From Cliona cf. orientalis (Eukaryota > Porifera > Demospongiae > Clionaida > Clionaidae): a stretch of DNA of 64,000 nt. Both the position numbers and the translations under genes were made by a program. Positions 1 through 9,830 of the stretch are shown here, piece after piece. How positions within the stretch are numbered: the stretch's first letter is position 1; each line of letters starts with the position of its first letter. The notes beneath the pieces are model-generated. The model worked only from the letters and a program-made list of their open reading frames with translations, had not been told where the DNA came from and did not search any database. The DNA lies in contig OZ005702.1 of assembly GCA_963930775.1 (NCBI GenBank), forward strand, positions 6,138,001 through 6,202,000, in the 5' to 3' direction.

Positions 1-2
1 CA

Positions 3-1122
3 TTTCAGTTGATGGCAGTGACCTTGATGTATCTGGTAGTCATCTTGTTCCAGATAAAGGGGACTTGTAGTCCTTTCAATATCATCATCACAAATTGTCA
101 ACTTGGCTTAAATGCCGTGATGATAGGCTCAGGATTTCATGACAGATTGATTTGCATTACAAGTAAGACATTTATTAAGATAATTCTAACAACAATCGGT
201 GGCTTAAACTTGGATTTCTTTCGTTTTGTCATTCCTCCACTTTGCATAAGTCCGTCTCTAAAACTAGTCCATACCCTTCTGTTTGATTACATCATAGCTG
301 TGTACCCTATTCTAGTCACGGCAGCCATCTATGTGGCTATAGAGCTCTATGATAGAAACTGTAGGATTATTGTTCTTATAAGCTATCCATTTCGACTGTT
401 TTGGTGTAGAAATTGGAAGCCAAAAGAAACAATTTTAAGCACGTGTGCAACATTTCTGCTTTTATCATACTCAAAATTTCTCAGTTAGTCTTCTCTTTAA
501 TGCCAGCACATATGCGTGCAGTGGTGAGGTGATATCTGATTCATCAGTACTTCTCTATGATCCATCAATTAAATTTCTGTCTTTAGAACATGTTCCATAC
601 GTCATACTAGCACTGTCCACTATCATTATATTCGTCCTTCCCCCTCCTCTACTTCTATTACTCTATCCAACTAAACTTTTTAGGAAATTTCTAAGCTGTT
701 TTGGATTTCGTCGATGGGATATTCTTCACCTGGTCATGGATGTATTCCAAGGATGGTACAAGGATGGGACTGAGGGGACTTACGACTACAGACCTCTCTC
801 TGCTATTTATATGATTCTGAGGATAGCATTAGGCCTTGCCTTCTTTAAATTGTTAGTATCAAGACAGTATAAGGTATTCCAACAGATGGTTGGACTACTG
901 TACGCATTGTTGGGGATGATATTTCTTGCTTTCAAGCCGTACAAAGTGAATTGGATGAATCTCAGTGATGGCAACATTTTCCTGTTTCTAGCATTTTTTT
1001 CAATGACCTACATTCTTGCAAACAAAGTTATCTACTACATAGAAATTGCATCCGGGCTGTTGATTATATTACTTATTGGCTTTTATTTGGGATATGAATG
1101 TCTTAAAAAGTTAATGTTATAA
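3..1122 (+). pseudogene. C-terminal part of a multipass membrane protein, frameshifted
   Basis: This is the 3' part of a gene that enters from the left edge; a possible splice acceptor (TTTCAG) ends at base 8. It encodes a string of hydrophobic helices followed by a cytoplasmic-type turn (KDGTEGTYDYR at about 760-795) and four more helices, ending in a TAA at 1120. The right-edge gene (63285-64000, minus) shares the layout: LPP-x-LLL-YP before a basic turn, then YKDG/YRDG and a further block of helices. I know this architecture from large sponge and cnidarian surface proteins whose function is unknown. Reading must move by one base near 478-486, where frame 3 (ending SYSKFLS) and frame 1 (starting SVSLLFN) abut, so it is either a pseudogene or carries an assembly indel. 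A poly-A signal AATAAA lies at 1233-1238. Confidence 0.6.
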
Positions 1123-1238
1123 TGGAATACGTGTGGAAGACAGTTGTATCATAGTTTTGTAGTAATCTAGCCGTGATAAATCATTCTGTGCGAGTCATTC
1201 TTTCTGTTCAGATTTTTGTTAACTATTGTTTAAATAAA

Positions 1239-1745
1239 GTAAAAAGTCTCCGAAAAGGCACTTAAAAGGCATTTAAAAAGAAAATAATATTATGTACTGT
1301 ATCATTATTGTAGTGCATCATTAATACATTGCTGTGACATCATACATACTAGGCTTGTTTTAGTGACCATCATAATTATTCTAATGCATGAGACTTTGTG
1401 TTACAAGTTTGGAAGTTGTTTTAGCGATATTCACATTCTGATATAGCAGTACAAAATCTCCTTCCAAGTACTCAAACCAAGACTGGTGGTATCGAGTTGT
1501 TGCAGCGGAATTCGCCCACGTTACGTGCGTAGACATGTGTGCGTTGGAACTAGATTTTCAGGGAAAAAAGTCCCAGGTTTCAAGTTCCGCTCACACAAAT
1601 AACACAGTCATGCATGTATGTGCCCTCATCTCAACCTTGCGCACAATAGTTGGTTTTTGTGTGCCAGATCAATTGCCGCTGAGTGCTACCAAGTAATCAT
1701 CTATTATAGACTATAGTGAACGTCCCGTGTCCCAGATCAATAAGT
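1239..1745. other. Intergenic, nothing recognised
   Basis: AT-rich spacer between the membrane gene and the protease-like pseudogene. I see no ORF, inverted repeat or RNA gene here. Confidence 0.5.
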
Positions 1746-2160
1746 ATGTCTCAATCACAGGCCCCCTGGACTCATAAGCGTATCGTGAATGCGATACCTA
1801 AACCCGAGCGAAGCTTAGATGGGCTTCCTTTCACCAGAGAAAGACAACCACTAAGTCTTCCAAAACGAGGCAAGAATAATACGACACCTGCTTTTGTTAC
1901 AGAGGATGCAAAACTCCAGGGATTCCCACACCAGAGTGTTGGGAGGCTTTTTCAAAGTTGATGTGGAGGATGATGACAGCGTGAAGAAACCCAAGGATTA
2001 TTGTGGTTCAGCATTTGTTGCAGACTGGAAAGGAGCTAAAAATATCATATTTACAGCTGCACACAACCTGTGTCCTACAATTTTTTCTTCATTTCCGCCA
2101 TGAGAAATGATAATGATACAAAAGAAAAAGGCAGTAATCTTCTTTTTGGAGAGTAATATG
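1746..2160 (+). pseudogene. Trypsin-like (S1/V8-type) protease N-terminal fragment, broken
   Basis: Starting at ATG 1746 (MSQSQAPWTHKR), a basic leader is followed, after a one-base frame change near 1940-1955, by YCGSAFVADW and FTAAHNL. The GSAF...TAAH pattern is the catalytic-His region of trypsin-like peptidases. A third frame change near 2080 would continue with AMRNDNDTKEKGS, which resembles the strand after the His loop in V8-like enzymes. No catalytic Asp or GDSG serine motif follows. Several lesions in 400 bp argue for a decaying gene rather than one assembly error. The family assignment rests on a single motif, so it is moderate at best. Confidence 0.5.
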
Positions 2161-2312
2161 GAGAAGAGAGGAAAGCAGCATGGTGCTTAGATTGGGATCC
2201 TCCTGAACTAATATAGGGTGATAATATAGACATGTGAGCGGCCCATTCGTGGGCCCACTCACTTCGCTGTAATAATAAATACAGGTCGGACCTTCGGATA
2301 ACGCCAACTATA

Positions 2313-2782
2313 ATGGACGAACTGACAGACGCTCGCCAGGTCAGTAGTATTCTGTCACCTGGTATTACTTTTCTTTTATATATTTTTTTTCTGTGCAGTT
2401 TAGTGATAGTATATGGGTTCCTTTTGAAAATTTATTCAAGTGGAGGAGGGGTGGACAAGGAAGTGACGGAAATCATAATAAATATGAGCACTAAGCTGAA
2501 GGTGGCTTTGGCTGATGAGTGGCTGCAAAAAAAACCAACATTCACACACTGGCAGCATCTTTGAAATCATTTCAGACTACCAAGTATGGCCAACCAGTGT
2601 TATTCAACGGTATTTGTATATTCGCAGAGGGACGCATTCCAGAGTTGAATGCCTCTTTTTTGGCCATTAACGATTCAAAGTTTGCGAGGATTGTTGCCAG
2701 ACCAATTGTTTACCCAATATTTTCAAGCGTGGTGAGAGATGTCCTTAAAGTCCCTGTGGTGCCAGAGGTTGTGCTTGTTTAG
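2313..2782 (+). pseudogene. Unrecognised ORF pair, frameshifted in an A8 run
   Basis: Two overlapping frames (2313-2564 and 2519-2782) connect through a run of eight A at about 2526-2533: ADEWLQKK in one frame continues as KKTNIHTLAASLK in the other. The downstream part (GQPVLFNGICIFAEG, RIPELNASFLAI) has protein-like composition. A possible short first exon MDELTDARQ ends at a GTCAGT donor at 2340. I do not recognise a domain. It may be the tail of the protease-like pseudogene upstream or an independent broken gene. Confidence 0.3.
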
Positions 2783-2827
2783 TGCTAGTGATGTAACTGC
2801 TAAGCCTATCGTGTTATTATTATTATT

Positions 2828-2945
2828 TTGTTGGCTTTTATTTGGGATGTAAATGTCTTAGAAAATTTGTTATAATATTATGTGTGGAAGAGAGTTGCAT
2901 CATAGTGTAGTAAATAAATCATTCTATACAAGTCATTCTAACTGA
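2828..2945 (+). repeat. Duplicated 3' end of the left-edge membrane gene
   Basis: Bases 2828-2945 (GGCTTTTATTTGGGATGTAA ... AAATAAATCATTCTATACAA) match 1077-1200, the last codons and 3' UTR of the membrane gene, with scattered substitutions and small gaps. It is a detached copy with no open frame, probably left by an older tandem duplication. Confidence 0.7.
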
Positions 2946-3196
2946 AAGACATAGTCTAAATGCATTGGGTCGTTACTGAAATCCAGGATATGAATAGGGG
3001 ATTAAGTGCAAGAGTAAAAGTAATCAGTTTTTGTCGTCGTCGCTATCATAATAATAATAAATTCTATAATCAACGTACTAGTAATATCTTCATGTTTTCA
3101 ACTGAAGCTTGGCTAGACGCTATAAAGGCAAGGAAAATTGTCAATAGTTTTGTTGGTTCAGGGATTTTTCATCTTTTATGGTCCAAGTAGCATATC

Positions 3197-3525
3197 ACCA
3201 CAATGATACCTCGTCTCGTCCTTCTAGTGCTGTATTCCATGCTCTTAAACAGCAAATGGAGGAGAACACAATACTGTACTTCAAAGAACAACTTGCAATA
3301 CTTCAGTACTATACATGATCCCTATACAATGTATGGAGTAAGCTAAAGAGAGCAGTTCTACGATCTGATACAACAAAACCAACCTCAATAGAAAAGGACA
3401 ACTTGAATCCCATCCCAGAGTTTAACAAACTTTCCATAGCCCAAGCATTTCAAGACGAGTTGAAGCTACCTAAGCCTGTCCAGCAAAAGAAGATACGCAT
3501 GACAGTCAAGGTGCCATCGTATTAA
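3197..3525 (+). pseudogene. Unrecognised coding-like fragment with an in-frame stop
   Basis: One frame runs HHHNDTSSRPSSAVF ... EQLAILQYYT, meets a stop near 3315, then continues as SLYNVWSKLKRAVLRS ... QQKKIRMTVKVPSY and ends at TAA about 3523-3525. The charged, varied composition suggests a former exon. I recognise no domain and cannot tie it to a neighbour. Confidence 0.3.
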
Positions 3526-4043
3526 GTGGCTAGGAAATGACTGACATGCTGGAGAACAAATGCCAACCTCGCACACTGAAAAACCTTGAGATTCACTAAA
3601 AAGCATGAAATTAATACACGCAATAAAATGAATTTACATGTACATATTGCGACAAGCAACCAAAAAAACCTGGCGTCTCACAGTAAACTCTTTGGCAGGC
3701 CTGTACGGGATTTCCAGAAACCTCAGAAACCCCACTAAAATTGCCTATGCTTTGTCATACTTAGTACTTGGTACTTCTTACAAGTAGATGATTTCAATGA
3801 AAATACAAGTTTCCCAAGATTTCCATGACATTATCAAGTGAGATTTAGAGCTGTATATTTTACGTATTAACAGTTAAGCTGTTCAGTATATTATGTATTG
3901 AAACAATGGTATAATCAAACAATAGATGAACTTGTAGTAAGTGTTCAAAGCATAATCATATAATATGGTCTTAGTTCTAAAAAGTTTTACCTCTGTCCAT
4001 ACAACTTGCAAGAAAATCTTCTATCAATGATGGTCATGCATCT
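3526..4043. other. Intergenic, 3' flank of the papain-like gene
   Basis: No ORF or inverted repeat recognised. It holds the 3' flank of the minus-strand protease gene. Confidence 0.4.
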
Positions 4044-4856
4044 TTAAAAATGCCCTTGCTCGATTATCTGCTTCCAGCAACGAGCAGCTTCAACATCCTG
4101 CTCCACAAAAGTTATTTTCCAGAAATCACGACACCACTTCGAATTACTTATGAATTCATATGGCATATAAAAATATCCTTTGTCTCCCCAATTATTACCC
4201 CAGCTATTCAAAATGGTGAAAAGCCTGCTTCTGTCATCGTATCCAACAGCCACGACAGCATGAAATCCCAATATTTTTTCATCAGGTACAGGTATTGACA
4301 TCACACTGCGAGGATTATCAATGTAAAGAAAATTTTCAAATACCGTAAATGCGAACACAAAAGGAGAATTGTCCTTTAAGCAAGCTCGAAATTGGTCAAC
4401 ATCAGGGTGCAGCCTCTCATATTCGGACATAATAATATTACCAGTTGCTTCATCGTAAGCCGTCTCGCATGGCTTTTTCTTAAACATAGCTATATTGTAC
4501 GGCCATGTTGTCTCCCTACACACACCTTTGGCTATGGACTTAACTGTATCACGGACAGAAGCACCACTATCCTCTGATACATGATTTTCACTTGCTCGTG
4601 TGTTATAATAAAGAAACAAGCGTGATGGATCAAATAGAGGTATCATCGAGTCCTTCCTTAAATCCAGCTTATATGCACTGCATACTGCATTGGCAGTGCA
4701 ACTGTTTAGCTGTCCTTGGTTGTAAATTCCAGTATCACACTTCCGAAGATCAACGGTAGGATGCTGTAGACTGCTGGGTACCACATCATACACTTTCATC
4801 CGATCCCGATGATCGATAGGGTCAGGTTTACATCCAAAGTAGCCAATGCCAGACAT
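4044..4856 (-). CDS. Papain-like (C1A-type) cysteine protease, single exon
   Basis: Intact 270-residue intronless ORF. The active site is complete: oxyanion Gln47 and nucleophile Cys53 in QGQLNSCTANA, catalytic His199 in GFHAVVAVGYDD, Asn217 in NSWGNNWGDKGYF. The Gln-to-Cys spacing of six matches papain. There is no signal peptide and no long inhibitory propeptide of the cathepsin kind; the protein starts with GYFGCKPDPIDHRD, close to the short N-termini of bacterial and protist C1A-like peptidases. It would be a cytosolic or unconventionally routed endopeptidase. The absence of introns, when neighbours have several, and the bacterial-type layout suggest horizontal acquisition or a retrocopy, but that is inference. 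Confidence 0.88.
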   Translation of the reverse strand: MSGIGYFGCKPDPIDHRDRMKVYDVVPSSLQHPTVDLRKCDTGIYNQGQLNSCTANAVCSAYKLDLRKDSMIPLFDPSRLFLYYNTRASENHVSEDSGASVRDTVKSIAKGVCRETTWPYNIAMFKKKPCETAYDEATGNIIMSEYERLHPDVDQFRACLKDNSPFVFAFTVFENFLYIDNPRSVMSIPVPDEKILGFHAVVAVGYDDRSRLFTILNSWGNNWGDKGYFYMPYEFISNSKWCRDFWKITFVEQDVEAARCWKQIIEQGHF

Positions 4857-4939
4857 TTCGTTAGCTCTAAGCTACGTACTCAGGAATGCGGTACTAAAGC
4901 AATGACCAACTGGCAGCATAAGATGTAAAAAGCAGAACG

Positions 4940-4985
4940 GGAATGAAATGGAATGGAATATGGAATGGAACATGGAATGGAATAT
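4940..4985. repeat. GGAAT-type short tandem repeat
   Basis: Irregular iterations of GGAAT/GGAAT-AT (GAAATGGAATGGAATATGG ...). Confidence 0.8.
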
Positions 4986-5587
4986 GCCTACTATAGAATA
5001 ATTATTATTAAATTTTGACCATCCCCACATAGGGGTACAATCACATCCCAGCCATATACTATTATACAATAAAATTTTGATCTAGCTACCCTGGAAGTGG
5101 TAAAGGGGAAAGAGGATCATGATTAAATTAATTGTAGCCAGTCAACCACACTCCGAGATTCAGAGCTGACAGTTTGATGGAATGGGAACTGCCTTTGGTG
5201 ATGGCCAATCAAGCACAATGTTCACCAGCATAGATTGTCAATTAGAGCTCTCATTACCTGTCACGTAAACTTTCATCTTAGACAATGGGGCATACTACAT
5301 CATTTAATAGAGCCATTTTAGCCATTTCGCAGCTAGTTACCATAAATTATTTCAAGATACAACATTACGCCGGTTTCTTATAAACAATTATTCATATCCT
5401 CGTGATCCAATTAATCTTAAGACAATTCAAACCAAAAACATTCTGTCTATATATATACAAGTTCATAGTAAAATGCATGTTAGTGCACCTTACCTTAGAT
5501 GGTATGCTTCAAGAAGACCACTAAAGAACATGACACAAAATGTCCTGGAGTTAAAAGTAGAAAAAAACAAATTGGATACAGTATATA

Positions 5588-5674
<87 letters not shown>
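5588..5674. repeat. (TC)n(AC)n microsatellite
   Basis: About 19 bases of TC followed by about 68 bases of AC with no interruption, a likely hypervariable marker. Confidence 0.97.
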
Positions 5675-5677
<3 letters not shown>

Positions 5678-5992
5678 TAATATTTAATTCTACTGGCAGT
5701 GCCTGCTAATAGCCACAAGGGAATCCCTGGGGTAATAAGTGGTGGGATTAAGGCTGGTGCTTATTGTTACATATTAACCACTGGTGATAACATTCAGCAG
5801 CAGCAGCCTTCTGGAAGGGTTTAGAAAGTATAAAAACACAGATCAGGAATTGCTATACGGAATTTGAGCAACTAACAAAATGGCATCATCTTCTCTGTCA
5901 GGTATCTTATATAATTGTGTAAATGTATGATCTATGTGTAGGCAATTAAATAAGTCCATCACGTAACTGTTATATAATATTATGCAGTCTGA

Positions 5993-5996
<4 letters not shown>

Positions 5997-6024
<28 letters not shown>
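5997..6024. repeat. Poly-C run (28 C)
   Basis: Uninterrupted C homopolymer. Its exact length is unreliable in any assembly. Confidence 0.95.
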
Positions 6025-6311
6025 GGAGATAAAGAGCATTTTTAACCCACCATTCCTGCTTCTCAAAGCCAGGCAAGTTTTTGTTCATTTTTTACTCAAA
6101 TATAATACTGGTATCTGCCTGTGCACATACCACAGACACTTGCTAATTTAGTGATACACACAATGTTCAAAATTAACGATTTTTTCATAGTGCTAATAGA
6201 CACAAGCAAGTGTACAAAGTGACAAACATTCAAATTAATAGCACAACAGCTATAAAATTCTTGTCCCACGTATGATAAAACTTCATATTTTTTACTGTTA
6301 TCACTGTAGTA

Positions 6312-7322
6312 ATGGAGGCGTCTATTTCTTTCGTGAATGAAAGCTTCAATGGCAGTTCAGATTTGGCACTTGAAGAGTTCTCCCAGTGGAGACTAACAAC
6401 AGCCATCACAATTATAAACAGATTGGTACTGTCAGTACCAATCTCTCTCTTCCTCAATTTATCCATCCTAGTGACCATCATCAAGACTAAGTCTCTACGG
6501 ACACCAATAAATCTTATTCACTTGCTTCTTCTATCAGCCAACTGTGTGGTGCTCATTCCAGATGTAATACTGACCAGTACTTTTATTCCAACTGTACTTC
6601 GATACTGTAGGTGCCCAGCAGTTGCTAGCTCCATACACCTCATTATGGACATGATTTACTATGCTTTCCAACCCTTCAACTTTGCCACTCTCGGAATTTT
6701 CCAGCTACTACTGATCAAAAGAAAGAAACACTTGGTGATGTACAGAACAGTCGGCATTTCAATATTTATTTCGACAGTCCTCACAGTTTTTGTGACATTC
6801 ATGTGTATTGCCTTAATCAACGCATCGGGAGCTACTTACATCTGTCGAGATATCTGCCCTCAAACTGCGTCCATCACTTTCCCAGGCACTAGCATAGCAT
6901 TCATCATACATGGCATTTTCCTTTACCTTCCAAGCTTAGTCACGGTCTTTGTGTGCACTACCTGGTCCTGCATAATCTTCAAAAACAGAGATACTGACGA
7001 TGATGAAGATCATCTGCTAAATAGGCGAACGATTTCTTTACCGCTTGTATTACCACTAGCCCTCCTTACTCCAACATATGGTCTGATACGAGCAGTTGAA
7101 CGATTTTTGGAGTCGTCCACCTCTCCAATTGATTACCCGTACTGGGCAATGTTTGCTCGATTCTTCCTATTTCAAACGTATGAAATCTTGGGGAGGATAG
7201 TGTATCCAGTGATGCTGCTACTACTAAACCCCACTATCGGCCTCCACTGGAAGCAAATGCTGTTCAAGAAATGTACATGTACCACACAGAACCAAGTATC
7301 ACCAGCAACCACAGAAGAATAG
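6312..7322 (+). CDS. Seven-transmembrane receptor-like protein, copy 1
   Basis: Single-exon ORF of 336 residues with a short N-terminus bearing N-glycosylation sites (VNES, NGSS) and seven hydrophobic segments. Basic loops follow helix 3 (IKRKKH) and precede helix 6 (an acidic DTDDDEDH stretch, then LNRRT). Helix 7 ends NPTIGLHW, a possible relative of the NPxxY motif of rhodopsin-like receptors; no DRY is evident. It is best called a lineage-specific GPCR-like protein with unknown ligand. Copies at 8463 and 9831 share the start, the flanks and most of the sequence, so the family arose by tandem duplication. ATG 6312 is chosen because all three copies align from here. Confidence 0.75.
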   Translation: MEASISFVNESFNGSSDLALEEFSQWRLTTAITIINRLVLSVPISLFLNLSILVTIIKTKSLRTPINLIHLLLLSANCVVLIPDVILTSTFIPTVLRYCRCPAVASSIHLIMDMIYYAFQPFNFATLGIFQLLLIKRKKHLVMYRTVGISIFISTVLTVFVTFMCIALINASGATYICRDICPQTASITFPGTSIAFIIHGIFLYLPSLVTVFVCTTWSCIIFKNRDTDDDEDHLLNRRTISLPLVLPLALLTPTYGLIRAVERFLESSTSPIDYPYWAMFARFFLFQTYEILGRIVYPVMLLLLNPTIGLHWKQMLFKKCTCTTQNQVSPATTEE

Positions 7323-8121
7323 TGCATTTTACATAATAATTATTCTAACACTGACAATTTGTTTAAGATTTTTAATGCTCTAGTACAAGTAACTGAATTC
7401 TATAATGTACCATTAAATGTTTAGCTAATAATATTATGTATATGCATGGCCATCATATTGTAATGATAGTACATCCATTTTATTGATTAATATGAGATCA
7501 ACTGCCTACCAATTTTTTCAGGATCATAATATGCAATGTAGAGAGCACAGACTACAGGTTAACAGTAGATAATGGCAAGTAATTATACCAACATTCATGG
7601 AAAGTTAGAACACTGGTACATCAGCTAAACCCAGTAACCCGGTCCAAGGGCACGGCACTCTGCAAACAATCAATGGATGATGCAATCGAGAATAATCTCG
7701 CATTGTACAACCTTGCCTAATTTCTATGTCACCAAGCGATTTCTGCACAGATATAGTCAGACAATTAGCACGAGACAGAAAACAATTATTAGAAACAAAT
7801 TTGCCAATAACTAGATGAGAGTAACAATAATATTGTTATGTACTAGTACTGAGAACAGATGGGTATGCTTCCATGACATTATAGGCCATGCCTTTCACTA
7901 GTGCTTTCATACGCGAAACTATTTTAATTTTAATTTCAACTCTACAAACACACTCACTCTCTCTTCTAATCCTCTACCCTATACATTTCTCCCTCTGACT
8001 TCTATACACACTTATGTGTGCATCTACTGGAGGAGCATTGGAATTTAGATACTCCTGCTATTTCTTCATGATTACAAAATATTGTACAACATTTTATATT
8101 TATCCAGCAGCCATGTATGAA
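7323..8121. other. Intergenic; 3' flank of 7TM copy 1
   Basis: The first 190 bases resemble the 3' flank of copy 3 (10900-11040). A stretch at 7643-7690 (CCAAGGGCACGGCACT ... AATGGATGATG) recurs at 19505-19545, so it is a dispersed repeat. No gene seen. Confidence 0.5.
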
Positions 8122-8462
8122 ATACATGATCTTCACTGCTTACACACACATACAATGTACTGCAAATCATGAAAATTTAATTATTTAGCTTTCACACATA
8201 TATAAAATAGTCGCAATTTACAATACCTTCTTGTGCATGTATAACATGTTTAGATACTTTAGCAATACACACAATTAATGAAAAATAACTTGATTGTTTT
8301 TTGGATCTAAACATAGTGACATAATGTGCTAACTGACACAATTTCTTAAGAACAATTATTGTACAGGGCGACAAACATTAAAATTTAATTATAAATAAAA
8401 CACTAAAACAGATACAAAACTACTGCCCCAATGTACATGCATGAATTGTTATCACTTTAGTA
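8122..8462 (+). repeat. Duplicated 5' flank of the 7TM genes (copy a)
   Basis: Matches 9467-9830 (GCTTTCACACATA ... AAAATAGTCGCAATTTACAA) up to the ATG of the respective receptor ORF. It is probably the promoter region carried along in the tandem duplication. Confidence 0.8.
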
Positions 8463-8668
8463 ATGGAGATGCCTTTATCCTTCGTAAATGAAAGCTCCAA
8501 TGGAAGTGCAGTTGAAGAGTTCTCCCAGTGGAGACTAACAACAGCCATCACACTCATTAGCAGATTGGCAATGTCAGTACCAATCTCTCTTCTCATCAAT
8601 TTATCCATCCTGGTGACCATCCTCAAGACAAAGTCTCTACAGACACCAATAAATCTTATTCACTTGCT
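8463..8668 (+). pseudogene. Truncated 7TM receptor-like gene, copy 2
   Basis: The first 68-69 codons match copies 1 and 3 (MEMPLSFVNESSNGSAVEEF ... TPINLIHLL) and then stop matching abruptly at base 8668, inside the second helix, where integrase-derived sequence begins. Only the N-terminus and first helix plus part of the second remain, so no receptor can be made. Open reading continues 38 codons into the mobile-element sequence by chance. Confidence 0.85.
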
Positions 8669-9466
8669 ATCTGAAGAAGCGAGGGTATCGTGCTGGTGCC
8701 AGTACACTAGAGAAAGCAGTAATAAGGAAGAGAGCAAAAACTGTTCAAATAGTGGACGGATTTCTCCACTACAAAGGAAGTGACAGATACCAAAACAAAG
8801 CAGAAGATCTTAGAGGCTTGTCATGATGATCGAGTTGGAGGGTGCCACTTTGGCCGAGACAAAAACAGCAACGAAGGTCACCGCCCGCTACTATTGCAAG
8901 GACATCATTCAGGATGTTGATACATGGGTAAATACATATAAAAATTAGAAGCTTAGTGTTATGTTTTGGCCTTCATGCTAGGTTTTGATTATGCTTATGT
9001 TTACGTTAACCTCCTCCATACCCTGTAGGTGAAGCAATGTGAAGTTTGTCAGCGTACGAAGCACAAATTGAACAAGCCTGCTCCAGCACTGCACCCAATT
9101 CCTGTCTCTGATACCTGGAACAAGATCGGCATCGACCTAATCGAGCTGCCAATGAGTTAGAGTGGGAATCGGTATTGCATCACGCTCACCGACTACTTCT
9201 CTAAATGGGTAGAGGCAGCCCCAATCCCAACAAAAGAAGCAACACATGTTGCTGATTTTGTTTACAAAATGATTCTCCGTCATGGTTGCCCTAAGGAGAT
9301 TGTCTCTGATCAAGGAGAGAATTCTGCAATAAGCTTATGGATTCCCTAGAAGAGCTCACTGGCTTCAAGCACAAGATCACTAGTGCCTACCACCCACAGT
9401 CAAATGGGCTCAATGAGCGTTTCAACCAAACGATGAAATCTCAGCTGCAATGTTTGGCTAATGTGA
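8669..9466 (+). mobile_element. Ty3/Gypsy-type integrase relic (fossil)
   Basis: A degraded piece of an integrase region: an H2C2-type zinc-binding segment (CEVCQRTKHK) followed by an rve catalytic-core-like segment (WNKIGIDLIELP, TDYFSKWVEA, YHPQSNGLNERFNQT). This order is typical of Ty3/Gypsy-type integrases and of host genes derived from them. It is broken, has several breaks, and no LTR, reverse transcriptase or gag was found beside it, so it is a fragment. It lies exactly between the truncated receptor copy 2 and the duplicated 5' flank of copy 3. Age: older than its own decay, younger than the receptor duplication. Confidence 0.8.
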
Positions 9467-9830
9467 AACACATGCATCTTCACTGTTGACACAGATATAC
9501 AATATACTGTAAATCAAAAAAAAATAATCTCTGTTTTCTGACAGCATGGGCAATGTAAACTAAATTATTATTTTAGCTTTCACACATACATAAAATAGTC
9601 GCAATTTACAATACCTTTTTGTGCACGTACAACATATTTACAATAACTGCTACTGTAGCGATACACATAAGTAATGAAAAACAACTTGATTGTTTTGACG
9701 TAATGTGCTAACTGACACAATTTCAATTATCGTACAGGTGACAAATTTTAAACATTAAAACAGCTATAAAACTACTGCCCCAATGTACATGCTCGATCAA
9801 ACTATTTTTATTATTATTACCACTTCAGTA
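9467..9830 (+). repeat. Duplicated 5' flank of the 7TM genes (copy b)
   Basis: Partner of 8122-8462; it joins the integrase relic directly on its left and the ATG of copy 3 on its right. Confidence 0.8.

Larger units (their letters stand above)
4857..6311. other. Intergenic with simple repeats
   Basis: No gene seen. It contains a GGAAT-rich stretch (4940-4985), a TC/AC microsatellite (5588-5674) and a run of 28 C (5997-6024). The last 190 bases are the 5' flank of the first 7TM gene and share segments with the flanks at 8122-8462 and 9467-9830. Confidence 0.5.

Noticed and set aside
5588-5674. Simple repeats and MITE arrays checked for CRISPR-like spacing
   Set aside because: No regularly spaced identical repeats with unique spacers are present; the host is eukaryotic.
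5473-5709. ORFs on both strands encoding long Thr-His or Cys-Val runs
   Set aside because: They are translations of the (TC)n(AC)n microsatellite.
8669-9466. Integrase-like region considered as an exon of the receptor or a domesticated gene
   Set aside because: It is degraded, has no splice sites in frame with the receptor, and copies 1 and 3 do not contain it.
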